From CAVYYW01 sp963772845 (GTDB taxonomy: Bacteria; Bacillota; Bacilli; Bacillales; Sporolactobacillaceae), in assembly GCA_963772845.1 (NCBI GenBank), contig CAVYYW010000042.1:10678-74677 (forward strand): a stretch of 64,000 nt of DNA. The letters run 5' to 3'. This document shows, one piece after another, positions 53,680 to 63,092 of this stretch. Under the pieces are notes generated by a model that was not told where the DNA came from, ran no database searches, and saw only the letters and a program-made list of their open reading frames with translations. Both the position numbers and the translations under genes were made by a program. Each line of letters begins with the position of its first letter. Positions within the stretch are counted from its first letter, which is position 1.

Positions 53680-53990
53680 ATGAAGATTCAGAGTGATGAA
53701 ATTTTGGGAAACCAGTACAAAACATCGAGTAATTTAGATAGTTCTCTCTGCAGAATGGAGAAGAACAGCTTAAAGACTATTTTTCAGACATATCACTTTT
53801 GAATTTTGACTGTAATCTGCTGATTTCCGAGACGGATGACCTTATCAATTACTATTACTCGGTAAGTCCAGAGCTTAAAACCCAACTTACCAGACGTGCA
53901 TCTGATTTCAAGCAGTTTCTTGAGACCAAAAAGAGCGGGGGAGCGATACATATAACGAAGGAAGTGGGATTGTTTATCGCCAAAGTCTAA
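53680..53990 (+). pseudogene. SAM-dependent methyltransferase remnant with internal deletion
   Basis: An N-terminal piece (MKIQSDEILGNQYKTSSNLDS, RBS AGGGGGT) is followed at about 53745, in another frame, by a C-terminal piece (NGEEQLKDYFSDISLLNFDCNL, LLISETDDLINYYYSVSPEL and GAIHITKEVGLFIAKV-stop) that looks like the end of class I methyltransferases. The central Rossmann part, including the SAM-binding glycine loop, is absent. Decayed gene next to a repeat array, as with the phosphotransferase at 14926. Confidence 0.6.
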
Positions 53991-54009
53991 TAAGAGTTTG
54001 GATATCACA

Positions 54010-54054
54010 AAAATAGACCCCCTTGTTTAGCTGCGAGGTGAGGTCTATTTTTCA
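54010..54054 (+). terminator. Hairpin with AATAGACC...GGTCTATT stem
   Basis: AAAATAGACC/GGTCTATTTT stem with a loop containing TTTAGCTGCGA, followed by TTTT. It shares stem and loop words (AGCTGCGA / TCGCAGCT, opposite orientation) with 46594-46633. The rest of 54055-54336 has no gene I can support. Confidence 0.7.
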
Positions 54055-54336
54055 TTCATTCATATCCTTCAGGGTTCTTTTACAGGAACGGTTCCATTGC
54101 TCATCTACGATCATCCCCACTTGAAATGATATAGATTTCACCTATTAAATCGTAAAAAAATCCTTTAGTAAAATGATTTTTTGCCCTGACTTTATTTCTC
54201 TGTTCTTATCCTTCCTCAGAATATCCCTTTCACATTGCTTATGCTTTCGGGCATATTGGAAAACGATGCTCAACGCCGCTCTATAGCCTTTCGTTAAATT
54301 TTCAGAGATCATTTTAAAATAATCTTCAAATAGGTA

Positions 54337-54397
54337 TTGTTATTAGTCAGACAATTACTTATAATGAAAATGTAAACGATTTCAGAAAACGATTACA
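54337..54397 (+). promoter_or_regulatory. Promoter and cre/LacI-type operators of the sugar operon
   Basis: TTGTTA (54337-54342), 17 bp, TATAAT (54360-54365). Just downstream lie TGTAAACGATTTCA (54371-54384, a full match to the CcpA cre consensus) and AGAAAACGATTACA (54384-54397, near-match in reverse). These could bind CcpA, the local LacI protein, or both. Confidence 0.8.
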
Positions 54398-54429
54398 TAG
54401 CCTGAGTAGGAGGTGGGAGATGGACGAAA

Positions 54430-55428
54430 ATGGCAACGATTAAAGATGTCGCACAGCGAACAGGACTATCAAGCGCCACGATTTCCAGAGTCATTAACAA
54501 TCAGCCTTACGTCACTGAAGAAACGAAGGAGCTCGTTCATCAGGCGATGCAGGAGCTTGGCTACACGCCGAATATTTCGGCAAGGCGGCTCAGGAATCAG
54601 AAAACAGACACGGTTGCGGTCATCATTCCGAGGCTGACGAATCCTTTTTTTCTCTATCTTTTCGAGGGAATGGAAAAGGTGGCAACGGCCAAGGGCTTGA
54701 GGCTATTCATTTATCAGACGCAAAATAATAAACAAAGAGAATTGGACTTTATTAACCTACTAAAACGAAAAGAAGTGGATGGTCTGATTTTGACCTCCTA
54801 TGAAAATGAATGGTCTGTGCTTGAGCCGCTTGTCCAGCAGGGACCGGTGATCATGTGCAATGAATACACGGATCATCCCAACATTCCAAGTGTCCATATG
54901 GATCATGCTGCAGCAACCTATGATGCTGTGACACATTTAATCCGGAAAGGTTACCGTAAGATTGGCTATTGCAGCTATGGAAAAACGATCGGGATTGAAA
55001 AGGAACGGAAAAAGGGCTTTGATCAGGCGCTTGACGAATACGGTTTATCTTTGAATAAAAAGCATGCGTTTATCGGCATTGAACATAGCATTCCCAATGG
55101 GAGAGCTACGCTGAGACGGATTGCAGACCTGCCGAAAGCTGATCGCCCGGATGCTATTTTCACCGGTGGGGATGAATTCGCAGCTGGAATGGTGAAAGAG
55201 GCAGCTAAGATTGGTTGGAAAGTGCCGGATGATCTGGCAGTCGTCGGGTTTGATGATCAGCCGGTTGCGACGCTGGTAGATCCTGAATTAACGACGATTC
55301 ATCAGCCTACTGAAGAACTCGGTAAAAAAGCCATGGAAGTGCTTTTGGATGTGATGACTCATTATCCTTCCAAGAGCCAGGAAAATATTTTACTTCCTTA
55401 CGAGCTAAAAATTAGGGGAACCACTTAA
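54430..55428 (+). CDS. LacI-family transcriptional regulator
   Basis: 332 residues. Helix-turn-helix IKDVAQRTGLSSATISRVINNQPYVTEETKELVHQAM and hinge ARRLRNQKTDTVAVIIP, followed by a periplasmic-binding-like sugar domain (NPFFLYLFEGMEKVATAKG, FTGGDEFAAGMVKEA, VVGFDDQPVATLVDPELTTIHQP). First gene of the operon and the presumed local regulator. The RBS is AGGAGGTGGGAG, with a longish gap to the ATG. Confidence 0.92.
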   Translation: MATIKDVAQRTGLSSATISRVINNQPYVTEETKELVHQAMQELGYTPNISARRLRNQKTDTVAVIIPRLTNPFFLYLFEGMEKVATAKGLRLFIYQTQNNKQRELDFINLLKRKEVDGLILTSYENEWSVLEPLVQQGPVIMCNEYTDHPNIPSVHMDHAAATYDAVTHLIRKGYRKIGYCSYGKTIGIEKERKKGFDQALDEYGLSLNKKHAFIGIEHSIPNGRATLRRIADLPKADRPDAIFTGGDEFAAGMVKEAAKIGWKVPDDLAVVGFDDQPVATLVDPELTTIHQPTEELGKKAMEVLLDVMTHYPSKSQENILLPYELKIRGTT

Positions 55429-55461
55429 GTCAAAAACTATGAAATCTGAGGGGGAAATCTT

Positions 55462-56766
55462 TTGAAAAAAATCAGTAAACTGCTTGTTGTCATGGTCAGC
55501 CTAATGCTAATCCTTGCCGCATGTAGCTCAAACAGTGACAACAGCTCTAAAAAGAGCAGCGATAACAGTAATAAATCAGGAGACAGCAACAAAAAAGTCA
55601 CGCTTGTCTGGGCGCATGGTAAAGATGCCACTGGTTCATCAGCTAAGATTGTGAAAGCATTTAACGACTCCCATCCCAACATTCAAGTAAAGGAACGTGA
55701 AATGCCGACAAGCTCTGATACACAGCATCAGCAGTATGTCACAATGCTTAACGCAAAATCATCTGAAATTGATTTGATGGATCTTGACGTTGTCTGGCCG
55801 GCAGAATTTGCACAAGCCCAATACGTGCTTCCTCTGGACCGTTTTATCCAAAAAGATAATTATGACCTAACTGCCTATAACCAAGGTGCAATTAACGCCG
55901 CACAATACAATGGTAAAACATGGGCATTGCCTCGTTTTATCGATGTTGCCTTGCTTTTCTACCGCAAAGACATCGTCAACAACCCACCGAAAACTTGGGA
56001 CGAGCTCTATCAAATGGCTCAAAAGGACAATGGCAAAGGCGGAACAAAATTCGGTTACTTAATGCAAGCAAAGCAATATGAAGGTCTCGTCTGTAACGCA
56101 CTTGAATTTATCGCTTCTTACGGCGGCAACTTCGTTGATAAGAACGGCAACGTTGTCATCAACAGCCCTGAAGCCATTAAAGGTCTGACAGAAATGGTCA
56201 AATTCGTTAACTCTGACTTTGTACCGAAGAACATCACAACATTCACTGAGCCTGAATCACACACAGCATTTATCAACGGCCAGTCACCATTTATTCGTAA
56301 CTGGACTTACCAATACGCTTTAGCAAATGATAAATCTCAATCTAAGATTGTAGGAAAAGTCGGAATCGCTCCGCTTCCAAAAGGATCAGAGAAATCCGTA
56401 TCAACACTTGGCGGCTGGGAAACAGCGATCAGCAAATATTCTAAACACCCTCAACAAGCATGGGAATTCCTTAAGTTCGTTGCCGGTGAAAAAGGTGAAA
56501 AAATGGATGCGATCAACGGTGGACACGCACCAGCTGTTAAGAGTTTGTACTCCGATCAAGACGTTGTAAAAGCATACCCTTACTTCGGAGACAAAGGCTT
56601 CCAAGCAGGTATTGACAAAGCCGTTTCACGTCCGGTTGTTCCAAACTATCCAAAAATCTCTGAAATCATTCAGACACATGTCTCCAAAGCCATTGCTAAA
56701 CAAGAAACACCTCAACAAGCCGTTCAAGGCATGGAGAAAGAAATGAAAGCAGCACTTAACAAGTAA
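55462..56766 (+). CDS. Sugar ABC transporter substrate-binding lipoprotein
   Basis: 434 residues. Lipoprotein signal ending LILAACSS (lipobox L-A-A-C, Cys21), then a Ser/Asn-rich tether and a family 1 extracellular binding fold (VTLVWAHGKDATGSSAKIVKAFNDSHPNIQVKERE, LGGWETAISKYSKHPQQAWEFLKFVAGEKG). Start TTG with GAGGGGG upstream. It delivers a carbohydrate, probably an oligosaccharide or disaccharide by family, to the two permeases that follow. No ATPase gene is present, so a shared MsmX-type ATPase elsewhere is likely. Confidence 0.93.
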   Translation: MKKISKLLVVMVSLMLILAACSSNSDNSSKKSSDNSNKSGDSNKKVTLVWAHGKDATGSSAKIVKAFNDSHPNIQVKEREMPTSSDTQHQQYVTMLNAKSSEIDLMDLDVVWPAEFAQAQYVLPLDRFIQKDNYDLTAYNQGAINAAQYNGKTWALPRFIDVALLFYRKDIVNNPPKTWDELYQMAQKDNGKGGTKFGYLMQAKQYEGLVCNALEFIASYGGNFVDKNGNVVINSPEAIKGLTEMVKFVNSDFVPKNITTFTEPESHTAFINGQSPFIRNWTYQYALANDKSQSKIVGKVGIAPLPKGSEKSVSTLGGWETAISKYSKHPQQAWEFLKFVAGEKGEKMDAINGGHAPAVKSLYSDQDVVKAYPYFGDKGFQAGIDKAVSRPVVPNYPKISEIIQTHVSKAIAKQETPQQAVQGMEKEMKAALNK

Positions 56767-56773
56767 AAATTGG

Positions 56774-56812
56774 GGCCTGCGGAATGCCTGATCGTGCTTC
56801 CGCGGGTCCAAT
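56774..56812 (+). other. Intercistronic hairpin
   Basis: CCTGCGGAA/TTCCGCGGG stem (56777-56806) between the binding-protein gene and the permease genes, without a T tract. Such structures commonly protect the upstream mRNA and raise binding-protein levels. Confidence 0.6.
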
Positions 56813-56834
56813 TATTTTGAAAGGAGTGGCATAC

Positions 56835-58235
56835 ATGGCGTCTGAACATGACCGAATCCATTCAACAGAAGACGGGGATCTGAAAGGTAGTAATCCTCGC
56901 AAGAACGGCAAAGGTCTTAAAAAGAAGAAAAGTTCGCTGAGTTCAAGCAATAAAAAAGAGAAAATATATGGCTATGTTCTGGTTACACCAGCACTTATTT
57001 TAATACTCGGTATAGCGATCTGGCCGGTAATTCAGTCTTTCTATTTCAGTTTGTTTGATTTGGAGCTAAGTGACCCGACAAAATCATCTGTAAATACAGA
57101 GTACAGTCTTAATTTAGAAGAATATTTGAACAGCTACCCGTTCCTCATCAGCAACATCAATCAAGAGATTGCGAATGGTGGAGAAGGATCCGGGAAGTTA
57201 ACCCAAATCAAGCAAAAGCTGAATCAACTGGATCAAAAAATCAAAAGCGAACCCGGTGCAGCTGAAAAGTACAAAAAGGTCAATGATCTCCTTTTTGCTT
57301 ATAAGCAAGTCGACGCCAAAACCAAACTTGTTACGATTAATCAGGATACAGCCGATCAATTCAAAAAAACAATCTCACAAGTGACCGGCGATATTAAAAA
57401 GGTGAACAGCAATAATAAATTAAAAAACGGAAAACAGATTGTAGGATTAGCGAACAGCTTAAAGGATGCCATTATAAAGCCAAATTTTGTTGGCCTGAGC
57501 CATTATAAAAATCTATTATCGGATACTGAAACGTGGTTCGCTCTTTACCATACCGTCATTTTTACCGTTATCTCCGTGGCTATAGAATTTGTGCTTGGAC
57601 TCGCTATCGCCATTTTAATTAATAAAGCCTTTTTCGGACGCGGACTTGTTAGAGCAGCGATTTTGATTCCGTGGGCCGTTCCCACAGTCGTCTCTGCATT
57701 GATGTGGAAGTTTATGTACGATGGCCAGAACGGGATATTTGCACTGTTTTTCTCGAAAATCGGTTTGATTCATTCCATGTCTGACCTGCTTTCCTCACCG
57801 GCAGGGGCAATGTTCTCCACAATTTTTGCCGATGTTTGGAAAACGACACCGTATATGGCACTTCTGCTTCTCGCCGGTCTTCAAACGATCCCGGCAAGTC
57901 TTTATGAAGCAGCGAGTATTGATGGAGCAGGAAAATGGAAGCAATTCATTAATATAACGCTTCCTCTATTAAAAACGAGTATTCTCGTGGCTCTTTTATT
58001 CAGAACACTGGACTCATTCAGAGTTTTTGACCTGGTTTATGCCCTAACAGGCGGAGGACCAGCTAACTCGACCGAAGTGATTTCGCTCATGGCATATAAG
58101 GTCATGATTGGCCAGACGAACTTTGGAGCAGGTTCTGCTTTGGCAGTTATAGTGTTCATCTGTGTCGCTATTATTTCAATCGCATTTATAAAATTTCTTG
58201 GCAAAGACCTTCTCGGAGAAGGGAATGCCCGATGA
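56835..58235 (+). CDS. Sugar ABC transporter permease (MalF type) with large extracytoplasmic insert
   Basis: 466 residues against about 300 for usual family members. A long basic N-terminus (about 45 residues) precedes TM1 (GYVLVTPALILILGIAIWPVI). TM1 is followed by SLFDLELSDPTKSS and then about 150 extra residues of helical, Lys/Gln/Asp-rich sequence before the standard NFVGLSHYKNLLSDTETWFALYHTVIFT. The remaining five TM segments and the EAA loop (ASLYEAASIDGAGKWKQFINITLPLL) are normal. Start 56835 with AAAGGAG. Confidence 0.9.
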   Translation: MASEHDRIHSTEDGDLKGSNPRKNGKGLKKKKSSLSSSNKKEKIYGYVLVTPALILILGIAIWPVIQSFYFSLFDLELSDPTKSSVNTEYSLNLEEYLNSYPFLISNINQEIANGGEGSGKLTQIKQKLNQLDQKIKSEPGAAEKYKKVNDLLFAYKQVDAKTKLVTINQDTADQFKKTISQVTGDIKKVNSNNKLKNGKQIVGLANSLKDAIIKPNFVGLSHYKNLLSDTETWFALYHTVIFTVISVAIEFVLGLAIAILINKAFFGRGLVRAAILIPWAVPTVVSALMWKFMYDGQNGIFALFFSKIGLIHSMSDLLSSPAGAMFSTIFADVWKTTPYMALLLLAGLQTIPASLYEAASIDGAGKWKQFINITLPLLKTSILVALLFRTLDSFRVFDLVYALTGGGPANSTEVISLMAYKVMIGQTNFGAGSALAVIVFICVAIISIAFIKFLGKDLLGEGNAR

Positions 58236-58266
58236 CAGTATTCTGTAAAGATTGGAGGGAATCATT

Positions 58267-59097
58267 ATGACCAATAAAAAAGCAGGACCGTTCTTTTACC
58301 TGTTTCTTGTGGTGTTTATTTTCCTGGTGATGTTTCCATTCCTATGGATACTTCTCAGTTCTTTTAAACCTGTCGGTGAGTTATTTGGGGATCAGGCCTT
58401 TGCTCCATTTACCTCACATCCTACCTTTGAAAACTACCGATCTGTTTTCGTGAATCATCCATTTGGACGGTATCTATTGAACAGTCTTATTGTCTCAGGA
58501 GCCACGACGATTTACACCGTTATTATTGCATCGTTTGCAGCTTATTCCATTGCACGGCTGAATTTTTGGGGGAAATCGGTTATTTTGGGTCTCGTTCTCT
58601 CGGTCTCGATGTTTCCGCAGATCGCGACTCTATCACCTATTTATATTTTCCTCAAAAATTTAGGCTTAACAAATAGCTATCTTGGTTTGATTATTCCCTA
58701 TACAACCATCACATTACCGTTGTCGATCTGGATTCTTGTGACCTTTTTCAGAAAAATCCCATTTGATCTGGAGGAGGCAGCAAAAATTGATGGCGCGGGT
58801 ATCATGCAGACGTTCATCAGAGTCATCTTTCCGCTTGCAATACCTGGTATTTTTACAACAGCCATCCTAGCGTTTATCGCAGCTTGGAATGAGTTCCTAT
58901 TCGCCCTCGTTATTAACACAGAAACGGCCTATAAAACCGTGCCGGTCGGAATCGCGCTTTTCCAGGGGCAATTTACAATTCCATGGGGAGAACTTTCTGC
59001 AGCCACGGTTATCGTAACGGTTCCGCTCGTCATTATGGTATTAATTTTCCAACGTCGCATTGTCTCTGGCTTAACATCAGGATCAGTTAAAGAATAG
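58267..59097 (+). CDS. Sugar ABC transporter permease (MalG type)
   Basis: 276 residues, six TM segments, EAA motif FDLEEAAKIDGAGIMQTFIRVIFPLAIPG. Start 58267 with GGAGG 8 bp upstream; the frame opens at 58252. Partner of the MalF-type permease. Confidence 0.93.
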   Translation: MTNKKAGPFFYLFLVVFIFLVMFPFLWILLSSFKPVGELFGDQAFAPFTSHPTFENYRSVFVNHPFGRYLLNSLIVSGATTIYTVIIASFAAYSIARLNFWGKSVILGLVLSVSMFPQIATLSPIYIFLKNLGLTNSYLGLIIPYTTITLPLSIWILVTFFRKIPFDLEEAAKIDGAGIMQTFIRVIFPLAIPGIFTTAILAFIAAWNEFLFALVINTETAYKTVPVGIALFQGQFTIPWGELSAATVIVTVPLVIMVLIFQRRIVSGLTSGSVKE

Positions 59098-59111
59098 AAA
59101 GGATGTTCAAT

Positions 59112-59831
59112 TTGAAAATCACAGTGTGGAACGAATTTAGACATGAAAAAGAGAATGAAACGGTTCAATCAATTTATCCGGAGGGCATTCACCAAGCAAT
59201 CGCAGGCTTTCTTGCTGAAGAAGGCCATGATGTGGGAACGGCAACGCTTGATGAGCCGGAACACGGATTAACTGAAGACGTGCTAAATGCAACAGATGTT
59301 CTTGTATGGTGGGGGCATAAAGCTCATGAAGATGTCTCGGATGAGATCGTAGAAAAGGTTAAAGAAAGAGTTCTTGCAGGCATGGGGCTGATCTGTTTAC
59401 ACTCTGCACACTTCTCTAAAATATTTAAAACACTGATGGGAACGTCATGTGACTTGAAATGGCGTGAAGCGGACGACAAAGAGCGCCTTTGGGTTGTTGA
59501 TCCTGCCCATCCAATTACAGCAGGGCTTGGCGAGTATATTGAAATTGAAAAAGAAGAAATGTACGGCGAACACTTTGATATCCCGGCTCCGGATGAGCTT
59601 GTCTTTGTCAGTTGGTTCGAGGGCGGCGAAGTTTTCCGCAGCGGCTGTACATATCACAGAGGGAGAGGCAAGGTCTTCTATTTCCGCCCTGGCCACGAGA
59701 CCTACCCGACTTATTATCATAAAGACGTCCAGCAGGTCATCAAAAATGCGGTAAAATGGGCGGCGCCTGCAGAGACACCGGCATTTGTCTATGGCAACGC
59801 CAAACCGTTAGAAGCCATTTCCGCAAAATAA
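59112..59831 (+). CDS. ThuA-like protein
   Basis: 239 residues of the ThuA/trehalose-utilisation family (glutamine-amidotransferase-like fold): KITVWNEFRHEKENETVQSIYPEGIHQAIAGFL, VLVWWGHKAHEDV, LICLHSAHFSKIFKTLMGTSCDLKWRE and YHRGRGKVFYFRPGHETYPTYYHKDVQQVI. Start TTG 59112 because AAAGGA then lies 8 bp upstream; the ATG at 59103 overlaps it. In rhizobia ThuA acts with a Gfo/Idh partner (ThuB) on 3-keto-disaccharides, which fits the neighbours. Confidence 0.87.
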   Translation: MKITVWNEFRHEKENETVQSIYPEGIHQAIAGFLAEEGHDVGTATLDEPEHGLTEDVLNATDVLVWWGHKAHEDVSDEIVEKVKERVLAGMGLICLHSAHFSKIFKTLMGTSCDLKWREADDKERLWVVDPAHPITAGLGEYIEIEKEEMYGEHFDIPAPDELVFVSWFEGGEVFRSGCTYHRGRGKVFYFRPGHETYPTYYHKDVQQVIKNAVKWAAPAETPAFVYGNAKPLEAISAK

Positions 59832-59936
59832 ATTATGGCCAATCGGCAGTAAAGTCAAATGGCCGTCAGCTGTTTAAGAAGTGACTCGTAATCTTTGAAA
59901 AGAGTATTTGAACAGTCTTATTAAGGAGGATATATT

Positions 59937-60963
59937 ATGAAAAAAATTCGCGTAGGAGTCATTGGCTGCGGCAGTATTGCACGCCATCGCCATTTACCTG
60001 AATACGCTGCGAACCCGAACGTAGAGATTACGGCGGTTTGCGATATTGTTGAAGAGCGGGCAAATGAAATCGCGGCCAAGTACAGTGCCACACCTTATAC
60101 AAGCTATGAGGAGCTTTTGAAGCATTCTGATTTGGATGCCATTAGCGTCTGTTTGCCAAATGCGCTGCATGCCCCTGTATCGATTGCTGGTTTGAAGGCA
60201 GGGAAGCACGTCCTTATGTGAAAAGCCAATGGCAACATCCGCTGAAGAAGCGGAAGCCATGATCCAAGCAGCTGAAGCCAATCAAGTGAAGTTAATGATC
60301 GGTCACAACCAGCGCTTTGTTGGCTCGCATGAAAAGGCGAAGGAATTGATTCGAGAAGGAAAACTCGGCAAAATTTACAGCTTCCGCACAGCATTCGGTC
60401 ATGCCGGACCAGAACAATGGAGTGTTGACGGCGCTGACAGCTGGTTTTTCGATAAAGAACGCGCCTTTATTGGAGCGATGGGAGACCTTGGTGTGCATAA
60501 AGCAGACCTTGTCCGGTACTTGCTTGGTGAAGAAATAGCTGAAGTCGCTGCATTTGTTGAAACAAAAGCCAAGGACTTCGCTACGGTTGATGATAACGCT
60601 GTCTGCCTTCTGAAATCAGAAAGCGGTATTGTGGGCACGCTGACAGCGAGCTGGTCATATGTAGGCGGCGAAGACAACTCCACTATTATTTATGGTGAAG
60701 AAGCGATGCTTCGTCTCGAAGACGATCCCGACTATTCACTCATTGTCCAGTATAAGAACGGCGAAGTTGAGAAGCATCAGCTCGGGCAGATTCAGTCAAA
60801 TGATGATGGCGGGCAGGGAAGCTCACATGTCATTGATCATTTCGTTGCCTCATTGCTCGAAAACCGTGACGTTCCTATTCCAGGAATTGAGGGAATGAAG
60901 TCGCTTCAGGTGGTTCTTGCCGCTTTAAAGGCTGCGGACCTTGGTCAAACGGTGAAATTATAA
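59937..60963 (+). pseudogene. Gfo/Idh/MocA-family oxidoreductase, frameshifted
   Basis: First frame: VGVIGCGSIARHRHLPEYAANPNVEITAVCD (Rossmann G-x-G-x-x-A-like) and SVCLPNALHAPVSIAGLKAGKHVL. One extra base at CTTATGTGAA (about 60214-60218) breaks the family motif L-C-E-K-P, whose remainder continues in the next frame as KPMATSAEEAEAMI and runs to the end (KAADLGQTVKL). About 341 residues in total; RBS AAGGAGG. It sits in an otherwise intact operon, so a sequence error is a real possibility. Confidence 0.85.
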
Positions 60964-60971
60964 AAGAATGT

Positions 60972-61014
60972 CCAAAAAGTCCGAAGACAGGGGCGACCCG
61001 TCTCGGTCTTTTTG
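60972..61014 (+). terminator. Terminator-like hairpin within the operon
   Basis: AAAAAGTCCGAAGAC/GTCTCGGTCTTTTT hairpin. It may attenuate expression of the last three genes. Confidence 0.75.
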
Positions 61015-61064
61015 TACAAATAAAATGATTACGGATTATTCTTAACAGGACGGAGGGAACGACC

Positions 61065-62117
61065 TTGAAGACACTAAGAGTCGGCGTGGCAGGGACTGGC
61101 GGGATTGCGACAAACCGTCACATTCCTGCTTTGCAAGCTATTGATCATGAGAAAGCAGCACTGACAGCTGTCTACGATATAAACGAATCACGTGCCAAGG
61201 AAGTGGCAAACACCTTTTCAATCGAGGAAGTGCATTCAGATTACACACAGTTCCTTCAAAGCGTGGACGCCGTGGTGATTTGCACACCGAATAAATTCCA
61301 TTCTGAACTAACCGTCCAGGCGCTGAATGCCGGCTGTCATGTTCTCTGTGAAAAACCAATGGCCCTGACGATTGAAGAAGGGGAAGCGATGCTTGAGGCT
61401 TCAGAAAAAAGTGGCAAGCACCTGTCGATCGGCTATCACTACCGTTTTATGCAGAACGCACAGGCTGCTAAAAAACTGATTGTTGAAGACATGATTGGCG
61501 AGCCTGTTGTGTCGCGTTTTCAGGCGTTGCGCAGGCGTAAGGTTCCCGGTTGGGGTGTTTTTACAAATAAAGAGCTGCAAGGCGGCGGCAGTCTGATGGA
61601 TTACGGCTGTCATCTGCTTGACTTAACCCTGTGGTTGCTCGAATTTCCTAAGCCGGTTGAGGTTTCTGCTGCGTCATACGATAAACTCAGCCGTCTCCCA
61701 GGGTTAACGAATGAATGGGGCGAGATTAATCCAGAAACCTTTAATGTTGATGATCATTTGACCGGATACATACGATTTGAAAATGGTGCCACCATGCTGC
61801 TGGAAACGTCATGGGCAGCGAATATACCAGAAGATAAAGAAACTCTTAGCATTTCTGGAACCTCTGGCGGACTGGATGTCTTTCCGCTAAGCCTGAATCA
61901 GGCAAAACACGGGATGCTGCTGGACAGCACGCCATACTGGCTGCCTGGTGAGGACAAGATCGATATTCCGCAGGTAAGAAATTTCATTAACAGCTGTCTC
62001 GGTCTAGAAGAACCGGTGGTAAAAGCTCATGAAGCTCTTGAAACAACTCGGCTTATTCATTATTTATATAAAAGCAGTGAGGAAGGGCGAGCCATTAAAA
62101 TTGAAAGAAAAGGATGA
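61065..62117 (+). CDS. Gfo/Idh/MocA-family oxidoreductase
   Basis: 350 residues: VGVAGTGGIATNRHIPALQAI (dinucleotide fold), VICTPNKFHSELTVQALNAGCHVLCEKPMAL (E-K-P motif with catalytic Lys) and GGGSLMDYGCHLLDLTLWLLEFPKP (catalytic D-x-x-x-H). Start TTG with GGAGGGA. A NAD(P)-dependent sugar dehydrogenase; with ThuA and the second Gfo/Idh it suggests oxidation to a keto-sugar. Confidence 0.92.
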   Translation: MKTLRVGVAGTGGIATNRHIPALQAIDHEKAALTAVYDINESRAKEVANTFSIEEVHSDYTQFLQSVDAVVICTPNKFHSELTVQALNAGCHVLCEKPMALTIEEGEAMLEASEKSGKHLSIGYHYRFMQNAQAAKKLIVEDMIGEPVVSRFQALRRRKVPGWGVFTNKELQGGGSLMDYGCHLLDLTLWLLEFPKPVEVSAASYDKLSRLPGLTNEWGEINPETFNVDDHLTGYIRFENGATMLLETSWAANIPEDKETLSISGTSGGLDVFPLSLNQAKHGMLLDSTPYWLPGEDKIDIPQVRNFINSCLGLEEPVVKAHEALETTRLIHYLYKSSEEGRAIKIERKG

Positions 62118-62123
62118 TGTAAG

Positions 62124-63092
62124 ATGAAGCTTGGTGTATTTGCCGTTTTGTTTTCGGAAAAATCATTTGAAGATATGCTTGACACAGTTAAAAATTCAGG
62201 TCTTAACGCAGTGGAGATTGGCACGGGGCCATATCCTGGGAATGCGCATTGCGATCTCGATGCTCTTCTAGAGAGTGAAGAATTAAGAAAAAGCTATCTT
62301 GAAAAAGTGACCTCGCGTGGTCTTGAAATCAGTGCCTTCAGCTGTCATGGGAATCCTATCTCCCCCGATAAAGAGATGGCGAAGAAATCGCATGAAACGT
62401 TTGTAAAATCCGTTAAGCTTGCCGAGCTGATGAACGTTCCGGTCGTCAATACCTTCTCAGGGACAGCAGGTGACCACGAAGATGCGAAGTACCCAAACTG
62501 GCCGGTCGTTTCATGGCCGACTGAGTATGTAGATGTTCAGAAATGGCAATGGGAAACGAAGCTCATTCCGTATTGGAAAGAGTGGGGGCAGTTTGCAAAA
62601 GATCATGGTGTAAAAGTTGGTCTAGAGCTGCATGGTGGTTTTCTTGTCCATACACCGTATACTTTGCTGAAGCTTCGCGAGGAAACGTGCGACGCAATCG
62701 GTGCAAACCTTGATCCCAGCCACTTGTGGTGGCAGGGGATTGATCCTGTCGGCGCGATCAAGATTCTTGGCAAAGCGGGAGCCATTCATCATTTTCATGC
62801 AAAAGACACTTACATTGACCAGGATAACGTTAACATGTATGGCTTGACGGATATGCAGCCGTACGGCGATGTTCAGACGCGTGCATGGACGTTCCGTTCC
62901 GTTGGACTTGGACACGGCGTTCAAGAATGGGCGGATATGATGAGTGCACTTCGCACATATGGCTATGATTTCGTTGTCAGTATTGAGCATGAGGACCCGC
63001 TAATGTCAGTGGAGGAAGGCTTTCAACGTGCTGTTACGAATCTGCAATCGGTGCTGATTAAGGATAAACCCGCCGACATGTGGTGGGCATAA
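62124..63092 (+). CDS. Sugar phosphate isomerase/epimerase-like TIM-barrel protein
   Basis: 322 residues of the AP-endonuclease-2/xylose-isomerase-like family: FEDMLDTVKNSGLNAVEIGTGPYPGNAHCDLDALL, LEISAFSCHGNPI, GVKVGLELHGGFLVHTP (Glu ligand), NLDPSHLWWQGIDPV (Asp, His), IHHFHAKDT (His) and VVSIEHEDPL (Glu), the usual divalent-metal set. 7 bp after the Gfo/Idh gene and overlapping the next gene by one base. Confidence 0.9.
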   Translation: MKLGVFAVLFSEKSFEDMLDTVKNSGLNAVEIGTGPYPGNAHCDLDALLESEELRKSYLEKVTSRGLEISAFSCHGNPISPDKEMAKKSHETFVKSVKLAELMNVPVVNTFSGTAGDHEDAKYPNWPVVSWPTEYVDVQKWQWETKLIPYWKEWGQFAKDHGVKVGLELHGGFLVHTPYTLLKLREETCDAIGANLDPSHLWWQGIDPVGAIKILGKAGAIHHFHAKDTYIDQDNVNMYGLTDMQPYGDVQTRAWTFRSVGLGHGVQEWADMMSALRTYGYDFVVSIEHEDPLMSVEEGFQRAVTNLQSVLIKDKPADMWWA

